The position numbers and the translations under genes were made by a program. Under the pieces are notes generated by a model. That model had not been told where the DNA came from, ran no database searches, and saw only the letters and a program-made list of their open reading frames with translations. Shown one piece after another: positions 6,688 to 11,429 of a DNA stretch of 11,429 nucleotides (the stretch's first letter is position 1; each line of letters starts with the position of its first letter). The stretch is taken from NCBI GenBank assembly GCA_032125735.1, contig JAQBBZ010000345.1, positions 1-11,429 on the forward strand, written 5' to 3'. Source of the DNA: Labilibaculum sp032125735. Lineage in GTDB: Bacteria > Bacteroidota > Bacteroidia > Bacteroidales > Marinifilaceae.

Positions 6688-7593
6688 ATGGATAACAAAA
6701 GTTTAGTATCGATCGACGACTACACAAAGGAAGAAATCCTGGAAGTATTAGCTAGAGCTACTGAGTTCGAAAAAAATCCTAACTGCAACTTATTAGAGGG
6801 GAAAGTTGTTGCTTCACTATTCTTCGAGCCATCTACACGTACGCGCCTTAGTTTTGAAACTGCAATTAGTCGCATGGGAGGTCGAATTGTTGGGTTTACC
6901 GATTCGTCTTCTTCAAGCGTTACTAAAGGGGAAACTTTAAAAGACACCACTAAAATGGTGAGTAACTATTGCGACCTGATTGTTATGCGTCACCCAATTG
7001 AAGGCTCGGCCCGATACGCCTCTGAAGTAGCTGATGTTCCTGTGATAAATGCTGGTGACGGTGCCAACCAACATCCTACTCAAACCATGCTCGATCTTTA
7101 TTCCATCATGAAAACTCAGGGAACTCTTGAAAACCTGAACATTTTTATGGTTGGTGATTTAAAATACGGACGTACGGTTCACTCTCTACTAATGGCATTA
7201 TCTCATTTCAATCCAACCTTCCATTTTATCGCTCCTCCTGAGTTAGAAATTCCTCGTGCCTACAAAATTTTCATGGACAAAAACGATATCAAATATTTCG
7301 AACACACCGAATTTGATGATATTATTAACGATGCCGATATTTTGTACATGACTCGTGTTCAAAAAGAACGTTTTGCGGATCCTTTGGAATATGAAAAAGT
7401 GAAAAATGTGTACATTCTTAAAAATGATATGCTTGCGAACACGAAGGATAATATGAAAATTCTTCACCCGCTACCAAGAGTTAATGAAATTGCTGTGGAT
7501 GTTGACACAAACCCTAAAGCATACTACTTTCAACAAGCTTTAAATGGTGTTTATGCCCGACAGGCAATCATTGCAAAGGCTCTTAATTTATAA
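6688..7593 (+). CDS. pyrB: Aspartate carbamoyltransferase catalytic chain PyrB
   Basis: PyrB joins carbamoyl phosphate and L-aspartate to N-carbamoyl-L-aspartate, the first committed step of de novo pyrimidine synthesis, in the cytoplasm. The 301 residues are the usual length. The carbamoyl-phosphate loop is FFEPSTRTRLSF (45-56, with S49, T50, R51, T52). The swinging-loop lysine is K80 in TKGETLKDT. MRHP (100-103) gives R101, HPTQTMLDLYS starts at H129, TRVQKERF is at 222-229 with R223 and Q225 for aspartate, and HPLPR is at 260-264. No active-site residue is missing. The ATG is 3 nt after the stop of the leader ORF, so translation may be coupled. pyrI follows after 32 nt, so the enzyme is expected to be the allosteric PyrB6-PyrI6 type. 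Expression is probably set by the upstream attenuator. Confidence 0.98.
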   Translation: MDNKSLVSIDDYTKEEILEVLARATEFEKNPNCNLLEGKVVASLFFEPSTRTRLSFETAISRMGGRIVGFTDSSSSSVTKGETLKDTTKMVSNYCDLIVMRHPIEGSARYASEVADVPVINAGDGANQHPTQTMLDLYSIMKTQGTLENLNIFMVGDLKYGRTVHSLLMALSHFNPTFHFIAPPELEIPRAYKIFMDKNDIKYFEHTEFDDIINDADILYMTRVQKERFADPLEYEKVKNVYILKNDMLANTKDNMKILHPLPRVNEIAVDVDTNPKAYYFQQALNGVYARQAIIAKALNL

Positions 7594-7625
7594 TTTCATA
7601 CTCACGAATAAAAGTACACCATCAT

Positions 7626-8084
7626 ATGAACGCAAAAAAAGAATTACAAGTAAGCGCTATTGAAAATGGAACCGTTATCGATCATATTCCAGCTGAATAT
7701 CTTTTCCAGGTAATTACTATTTTAAAATTGGACAAAAGTAAAAATTCAGTGACTTTTGGAAACAATCTGGAAAGCAAGCTATTGGGAAAGAAAGCCATCA
7801 TTAAAATTTCCGACAAATTTTTTGAAGATGAAGAAATCAATAAAATTTCGTTAATCGCTCCTCATGCTAAGCTAAATATCATTCGTGATTATAAAGTAGT
7901 TGAAAAGAAAATTGTTGAATCGCCTAAAAAAGTGGTTGGAATCGCTAAATGTATGAATCCAAAATGCATTACAAATGTAGAAGCTGTAACCACTCGTTTT
8001 GCAGTTATTAATAATTCCCCAATTACTTTAAAATGTCACTATTGTGAAAAAATTACCGATCACAAGAACATTGTAATTGTATAA
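7626..8084 (+). CDS. pyrI: Aspartate carbamoyltransferase regulatory chain PyrI
   Basis: PyrI is the non-catalytic chain that binds nucleotides and makes the PyrB enzyme allosteric. Its 152 residues align almost without gaps to the E. coli chain as I remember it. The nucleotide site residues D19 and H20 (in GTVIDHIPA), K60 and K94 fall at the same numbers, so control by CTP and ATP is likely kept. The C-terminal zinc domain has the four cysteines C109, C114, C137 and C140 (spacing C-x4-C-x22-C-x2-C), which hold the zinc and contact PyrB. The spacer between the cysteine pairs is one residue shorter than in E. coli. The gene starts 32 nt after pyrB and is followed by a strong terminator, so it closes the operon. 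Confidence 0.98.
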   Translation: MNAKKELQVSAIENGTVIDHIPAEYLFQVITILKLDKSKNSVTFGNNLESKLLGKKAIIKISDKFFEDEEINKISLIAPHAKLNIIRDYKVVEKKIVESPKKVVGIAKCMNPKCITNVEAVTTRFAVINNSPITLKCHYCEKITDHKNIVIV

Positions 8085-8110
8085 TCGACATATATTTGTT
8101 TCTCAACTAA

Positions 8111-8138
8111 AAAGAAGCCTTTTGGGCTTCTTTTTTTT
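8111..8138 (+). terminator. Intrinsic terminator after pyrI
   Basis: The stem AAAGAAGCC / GGCTTCTTT (8111-8119 and 8125-8133) has a 5-nt loop and runs into an uninterrupted T8 tract (8131-8138). It lies 26 nt after the pyrI stop and separates the pyrBI unit from the next gene. Confidence 0.9.
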
Positions 8139-8182
8139 GTAGAATACAATATTCCTATCCCATCGGATAAAAGGATAATGAC

Positions 8183-8190
8183 TACCTTTG
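8183..8190 (+). promoter_or_regulatory. Possible -7 box for the gene at 8221
   Basis: TACCTTTG is an exact match to the Bacteroidota -7 consensus TAnnTTTG and lies 30 nt before the ATG, just after a terminator, where a promoter is expected. No TTTG is seen at -33 spacing. Confidence 0.42.
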
Positions 8191-8220
8191 CTTTCTCTAA
8201 AAAATTAAATACAAAAAAAA

Positions 8221-8880
8221 ATGAATTCTTCTATAGAACAGCTTCGCGAGCTTATATTCCAAGCAATTGAGAAAGGACAAAACGGAAAGATACGAGCTTG
8301 TAATAAAGACTTAAATGCTATTTATAAGAGTATCAAAAAAGATCCATTCCTGCTTTGGGAAGATGCTTCTATTTCTCAATTAGGAAAGGCAATTATCATG
8401 ATGTTGCATTTTGATTTAATTGATGATGAAGAAAAGAATATTGGTTTAGCTCATCTCTCCTATCTATTTATAACCCGAGGAATTGAAAAAGAAGAAAGTT
8501 TAGCTCCAGAAGAAGATCCAGCTGAACTTTTTCGAATGAGAAAAGATCGCATTATTCTGCTGAAAAGCTGTGATGATTCGTTTGTTGATAGCTTGCAAGA
8601 GTTCTATTTTGCAGATAGTAAGGCTGAGGATTTAGATACTTACAATGATCAGAGGAAAGCTGTTTTAAGCCGATTACCCTATCTTCAATTTGCAGACATA
8701 CATTTGATTGAACAGGAGTATGAAAACCTTAGAAATGATGAATATTTGCTTGAGACGGCGAACTTTATAGAGTATGAGAATGAAATAGGTGATGAGAATT
8801 TACAAGAAGGGCTTCTTTTGCAAAAGATTTTGTATAAGCATACTCATCAGAAGTTAAAAGAAGGCAAATTACTTTACTAA
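8221..8880 (+). CDS. Uncharacterised acidic, helical cytoplasmic protein
   Basis: I do not recognise this 219-residue protein. It has no signal peptide, membrane segment, cysteine cluster or nucleotide-binding motif. It is rich in Glu, Asp, Lys and Leu and looks helical throughout. Two parts can be separated by a charged, Pro-containing stretch (ESLAPEEDPAEL, 92-103). The first half ends in a more hydrophobic helix pair (LGKAIIMMLHFDLIDDEEKN, 54-73). The second half has Tyr- and Glu-rich helices (EQEYENLRNDEYLLETANF, 164-182). Only two cysteines occur. The ORF is real: it has normal codon use for the window, a promoter-like box 30 nt upstream, a terminator just before it, and uninterrupted length. 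It appears to be a single-gene unit, so the neighbours give no hint of function. Confidence 0.75.
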   Translation: MNSSIEQLRELIFQAIEKGQNGKIRACNKDLNAIYKSIKKDPFLLWEDASISQLGKAIIMMLHFDLIDDEEKNIGLAHLSYLFITRGIEKEESLAPEEDPAELFRMRKDRIILLKSCDDSFVDSLQEFYFADSKAEDLDTYNDQRKAVLSRLPYLQFADIHLIEQEYENLRNDEYLLETANFIEYENEIGDENLQEGLLLQKILYKHTHQKLKEGKLLY

Positions 8881-9214
8881 CAACTCATTCTAATCAAATT
8901 ATAAATTAAACGCTTGGCCTCAAACAGAACAGACTCCTACGACCCTCCTGTAATGAGAAAAACAGGCAACAGAATCAAAACCGTACGGTATTCCAATTTA
9001 AGCATATCAGCCTGAATCGCGATCGATTTACAATTCCCGATTGAAAACCAAAATTGCAGGTAATTAAGGAACAAATAGATTTATAGGATGCCTGTTTTAA
9101 TCAAATTCCTATTCAGATTACGGTCCCCTGTACCTTCTTATCAATCTCAATCGCTTCTCTACAAATACTGCGCAAGGCTGTTGCTTGATTTACAAACCGT
9201 AAAAAAATCTTGTT

Positions 9215-9249
9215 CCTTGACACTTGATACTTGTTACTTGTTACTTAAA
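9215..9249 (+). repeat. Degenerate heptamer tandem repeat (ACTTGTT type)
   Basis: Five 7-nt units follow each other: CCTTGAC, ACTTGAT, ACTTGTT, ACTTGTT and ACTTAAA. The middle three are nearly identical. I have seen similar ACTTGAT/ACTTGTT heptamers in intergenic DNA of other Bacteroidota, but this is from memory. Confidence 0.7.
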
Positions 9250-9266
9250 ACTCCTGAAAAAAGGAA

Positions 9267-9349
9267 TTGTGTGAGGGATAGAAGCGCTATCCTTTTTTGA
9301 GGAACGAAGAAAAGATTTAGCGAATAGCCCGACCCGAAGGGACACACCC
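9267..9349 (+). repeat. Structured intergenic repeat element (GTGAGGGATAGAAGC ... AGCCCGACCC type)
   Basis: The element begins GTGTGAGGGATAGAAGC and ends GCCCGACCCGAAGGGACACACCC. It contains a hairpin GGATAG / CTATCC with a 5-nt loop (9276-9281 and 9287-9292) followed by T6, like an intrinsic terminator. A smaller hairpin CCC-GAA-GGG follows (9333-9341). GTGTG (9269-9273) can pair with CACAC (9343-9347), closing the whole unit. I recall closely similar sequences scattered between genes in many Bacteroidota, so this is probably a phylum-wide repeat or structured RNA. Its function is unknown to me. Confidence 0.6.
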
Positions 9350-9430
9350 AAACATAAGAAAAAGACTTTTTTATCCGTAAAACATATAAAAGCTTATCGA
9401 TTTGCACTTTTATTTATATCTTACTGCTTG

Positions 9431-9519
9431 ATTTGGCAGGAAGCACAAAAAATGGCTGCAATTCTTCCTGTTACAAGTACATTTTATTCAGTCGTAATGT
9501 GCTTACAATCCAGCCAAAT
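9431..9519 (+). promoter_or_regulatory. Possible three-stem RNA structure upstream of the Lpd-like gene
   Basis: The outer stem ATTTGGC / GCCAAAT (9431-9437 and 9513-9519, 7 bp) encloses two hairpins. One is AGGAAG / CTTCCT (9438-9443 and 9464-9469, 20-nt loop). The other is AAGTACATT / AATGTGCTT (9475-9483 and 9496-9504, 9 bp with one G-T pair, 12-nt loop). The fold ends 22 nt before the ATG at 9542. It matches no riboswitch class I know. It could be a cis-regulatory leader or chance pairing in AT-rich DNA. Confidence 0.35.
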
Positions 9520-9541
9520 GAAACAATAAACAAAAGTTTTT

Positions 9542-11029
9542 ATGAGTATAGAAAAATACGACCTTGTTATACTGGGAAGTGGCCCGGCGGGTTTCTCGGC
9601 AGCAATGCGTGCCATTGATTTTAAAAAATCGGTTTGTATTATCGAGGCGAGTCATTTAGGCGGTACCGGTATTATGAATGGTGCTTTAACTTCGAAGGCG
9701 ATGTGGGAATTATCGCGAGATTTCTCAATTGCTTCATCGGTAATGAGAGGTTATCGTGCATCTGGTTTAAATGTAGATTACAAAAAGGTTCAACAAACCA
9801 TAATACAAGCGGCGAAGCAAAAGCAGTTGCAGATGTTATCGCAAATTGAGACTTATTCGCAAGCTTCGGAAGATTGCGGAAATATTACTTTAAAATATGG
9901 CTGGGGAAAATTTATTGATTCGCATACTGTTGAGATAATTTCCAATGACAAAACAGAGCAAATTAAAGGTGATAATTTTATTATTGCAACAGGTTCTCGG
10001 CCTCGTCCAATGCCTGATGTTGAGATTGATAATGAACGAATTATAGACTCGGAAGGCATAATGGGTTTGAAAGAATTTCCGCAACGAATGATTATTATTG
10101 GCTCGGGAATTATTGGTTGTGAATACGCCACTATTTTTTCGAATTACAATCAGACAGAAGTGCATTTACTGGACCGGCAACACAAGGTAATTCCTTATGA
10201 GGATGATGATTTAAGTAGTTTTGTTGGGAAAAGTTTAGAAAATAATGGTGTAATCATACATCACACGGCAAACTTAAGAACGATTCGAAAACGTCCGGAC
10301 TTTTTGGAAGTTGTGTTGGATTACCAAGATGGTCATTCGACGGTTTTAGAGGTTGATGTGGCCATTGTGGCCATTGGAAGAATGCCAAATTTGGATAATA
10401 TTGGTCTGGAAAATGTTGGAATCAGCACTACGAATCGTGGATTCCTTGATATTAATGAAGTTTGTGCCACAGATAATTTTCAATCGTGTAATATTTTTGC
10501 CGCTGGTGATGTATCGGGGCATGCACAATTGTATTCGGTTGCTGAACTGCAGGGAAGATTCATTGTTGAAGCTTTGTACGGCAATTTAGAATATCCTTTG
10601 GACTACTCGAATATGTCGACACTAATGTTCTTTAAACCTGAAGTAGCAGCTGTTGGTTTGAACGAGAAAGCTTGCCGAAAACGTGGTATTCCCTACAAGG
10701 TTGCTACCTATTCGAACTCATTGGTAAACCGTGCTATTGCCATGCGTGCTACCGATGGTTTTGTGAAAATTATTGTTAGCGACGATGGTGAAGATCGAAT
10801 ATTGGGGATGCGCGCTGCAGGTCCGCAGGCTTCTACCCTAATTACCTCTATTGCCTACCAAATTACACAACATGGAACTTTAAAAGATATTCGGCAAAAC
10901 GTTCATCCTCATCCTAGTATTAGTGAGGGAATTCAGGAATGTTTGCGGGTTTTTGAAGGAAAATCGATTTATAAACCGAAAGCCTTTCCCGATTTAATAA
11001 AATTGGAGACTTGGAAACCGGAAGAGTAA
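9542..11029 (+). CDS. Lpd-like FAD/NAD(P) oxidoreductase lacking the redox disulfide
   Basis: The 495 residues have the full fold of the dihydrolipoamide dehydrogenase/glutathione reductase family. The FAD-binding GSGPAG is at 12-17, ATG at 149-151, the NAD-binding GSGIIG at 187-192 with an acidic D211 at the end of the next strand (favouring NAD), and the second FAD motif AAGD at 320-323. The C-terminal dimer domain (about 355-480) has HPHPSISE (455-462), so the catalytic His-Glu pair H457/E462 is kept. The redox site is not. Where the family has C-x4-C in GGTCxNxGCxPSK, this protein reads GGTGIMNGALTSK, with G43 and A48 in place of both cysteines. It therefore cannot act as a normal lipoamide dehydrogenase. 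A pyridine-nucleotide transhydrogenase or another flavin reductase is possible. No lipoate-complex genes (E1, E2) are adjacent; the gene stands alone, with a terminator after it. Confidence 0.9.
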   Translation: MSIEKYDLVILGSGPAGFSAAMRAIDFKKSVCIIEASHLGGTGIMNGALTSKAMWELSRDFSIASSVMRGYRASGLNVDYKKVQQTIIQAAKQKQLQMLSQIETYSQASEDCGNITLKYGWGKFIDSHTVEIISNDKTEQIKGDNFIIATGSRPRPMPDVEIDNERIIDSEGIMGLKEFPQRMIIIGSGIIGCEYATIFSNYNQTEVHLLDRQHKVIPYEDDDLSSFVGKSLENNGVIIHHTANLRTIRKRPDFLEVVLDYQDGHSTVLEVDVAIVAIGRMPNLDNIGLENVGISTTNRGFLDINEVCATDNFQSCNIFAAGDVSGHAQLYSVAELQGRFIVEALYGNLEYPLDYSNMSTLMFFKPEVAAVGLNEKACRKRGIPYKVATYSNSLVNRAIAMRATDGFVKIIVSDDGEDRILGMRAAGPQASTLITSIAYQITQHGTLKDIRQNVHPHPSISEGIQECLRVFEGKSIYKPKAFPDLIKLETWKPEE

Positions 11030-11035
11030 TATATC

Positions 11036-11065
11036 AAAAAGACGTGAAGCAGTTCACGTCTTTTT
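11036..11065. terminator. Bidirectional terminator between convergent genes
   Basis: The stem AAAAAGACGTGAA / TTCACGTCTTTTT (11036-11048 and 11053-11065) is 13 bp with a GCAG loop. T6 follows on the plus strand, and the A5 run on the left gives a U tract on the other strand. It lies just after the Lpd-like gene and about 77 nt beyond the stop of the minus-strand gene, so it can serve both. Confidence 0.9.
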
Positions 11066-11141
11066 TATTGATGAGCTCATGAGATTCTATGATCATAACA
11101 ATCGACCAAATCAGAATCTTGACTTGCTCCGCTTCCTTTTG

Positions 11142-11429
11142 TTATTTTAGTGGTCTTTTTTTAATCATACCCCCTTTAGCATCTTTAATGCTATGCATTA
11201 CAACAAAGGCATCTTTATCGATTTTATCAATTTCAGTGTGTAGTTTTGTTAATTCCAGTCGGGTTATCAGGGTATAAATGATATCGGTATGAACCATAGA
11301 ATGACCCTTTTTACCGGAATAAATGGTACAACCTCGTCCAAGTTTTTGAATTATTACCAACCTAATTTTGTCACTATGATCCGAAATAATAGTGACTCCT
11401 ACATATTCTTCGATACCCGAAACAACAAA
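11142..11429 (-). CDS. YitT-family membrane protein, C-terminal part (DUF2179 domain)
   Basis: The minus-strand frame enters from the window edge and ends at a TAA at 11142-11144, giving 95 residues of the C-terminus. It reads GIEEYVGVTIISDHSDKIR, then IIQKLGRGCTIYSGKKG, then IIYTLITRLELTKL, then IDKDAFVVMHSIKDAKGG. This is the pattern of the DUF2179 domain that ends YitT-type proteins (the DKIR...LGRG, TRLEL and DAFVV blocks). The family has about five N-terminal membrane helices, here outside the window, and a cytoplasmic C-terminal domain of unclear ligand and function. The gene converges on the Lpd-like gene and shares its terminator. The end RRPLK-type basic tail (MIKKRPLK) is short but normal. 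Confidence 0.85.
   Translation of the reverse strand, partial: FVVSGIEEYVGVTIISDHSDKIRLVIIQKLGRGCTIYSGKKGHSMVHTDIIYTLITRLELTKLHTEIDKIDKDAFVVMHSIKDAKGGMIKKRPLK

Larger units (their letters stand above)
8881..9541. other. 661-nt region without a credible gene
   Basis: No frame here looks like a conserved protein; the longest (9088-9300) is made partly of repeat sequence. The region holds a heptamer tandem repeat (9215-9249), a structured repeat element (9267-9349) and a possible three-stem RNA fold (9431-9519). The first part (8881-9210) contains a weak hairpin CCTGT / ACAGG at 8947-8966 and the palindrome CCGTACGG at 8981-8988, and otherwise shows nothing I can name. It may be decayed mobile or repeat DNA. 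Confidence 0.55.

Noticed and set aside
9107..9210. Minus-strand open stub reading NQATALRSICREAIEIDKK
   Set aside because: It is about 30 codons without a start and ends in a stop; it might be a relic of a protein, but nothing supports an identification.
9215..9249. CRISPR-like array
   Set aside because: Units are 7 nt and directly adjacent, with no spacers and no cas genes.
9088..9300. A 70-codon plus-strand frame starting MPVLIKFLFRLRS
   Set aside because: It runs through the heptamer repeat and the structured element, has no promoter or recognisable domain, and its composition looks like translated noncoding DNA.
9433..9618. A 61-codon frame overlapping the start of the Lpd-like gene
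   Set aside because: It lies in another frame across the FAD-binding motif of a clearly real gene and covers the putative RNA fold; no sign of coding.
11082..11119. Second hairpin AGATTCT / AGAATCT after the Lpd-like gene
   Set aside because: It has a 24-nt loop and no T tract next to it; the strong terminator at 11036-11065 already explains the site.

Overview
The window reads as chromosomal DNA of a Bacteroidota bacterium, probably a marine or anaerobic member of the Marinilabiliales/Bacteroidales side (the family level is inference). The support is AT-rich DNA, coding starts without Shine-Dalgarno motifs, several matches to the Bacteroidota -7 promoter box TAnnTTTG, a DnaA with no dnaN beside it, and a gene order (LptD-like gene divergent from an N-acetylmuramoyl-L-alanine amidase followed by an Mce/MlaD protein) that I know from this phylum.

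Layout. (1) 1-242, minus strand: N-terminus of a probable LptD outer-membrane LPS assembly protein, cut by the window edge. (2) 402-2872: an envelope operon of a periplasmic cell-wall amidase and a membrane-anchored MlaD-type lipid transport protein. Both proteins end in the same kind of SPOR-like domain. (3) 2873-3260: an AT-rich gap, then dnaA (3261-4691) and a strong hairpin terminator. (4) 4801-6297: an EamA/DMT-type transporter and a YigZ/IMPACT-family protein, closely spaced. (5) 6385-8138: a pyrimidine biosynthesis unit with a promoter, a leader of about 260 nt, pyrB and pyrI (catalytic and regulatory chains of aspartate carbamoyltransferase) and a terminator. (6) 8221-8880: an unrecognised acidic helical protein. 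(7) 8881-9541: a 661-nt stretch without a credible gene, holding a heptamer tandem repeat, a structured repeat element and a possible three-stem RNA fold. (8) 9542-11029: a dihydrolipoamide-dehydrogenase-like flavoprotein that lacks both redox cysteines, then a terminator. (9) 11142-11429, minus strand: the C-terminal end of a YitT/DUF2179 family membrane protein, convergent with the flavoprotein.

The most interesting system is the pyrBI leader. A good Bacteroidota promoter lies only a few bases before an 85-codon leader ORF. That ORF runs through a pyrimidine-rich tract, two tight hairpins and a perfect-looking intrinsic terminator, and it stops 3 nt before pyrB. This is the architecture of the enterobacterial pyrL-pyrBI UTP-sensing attenuator, here in a distant phylum. 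Second is the shared C-terminal SPOR-like domain in the amidase and its MlaD neighbour, which suggests both are directed to the same cell-wall site. Third is the cysteine-less Lpd-like enzyme with a possible structured 5' leader.
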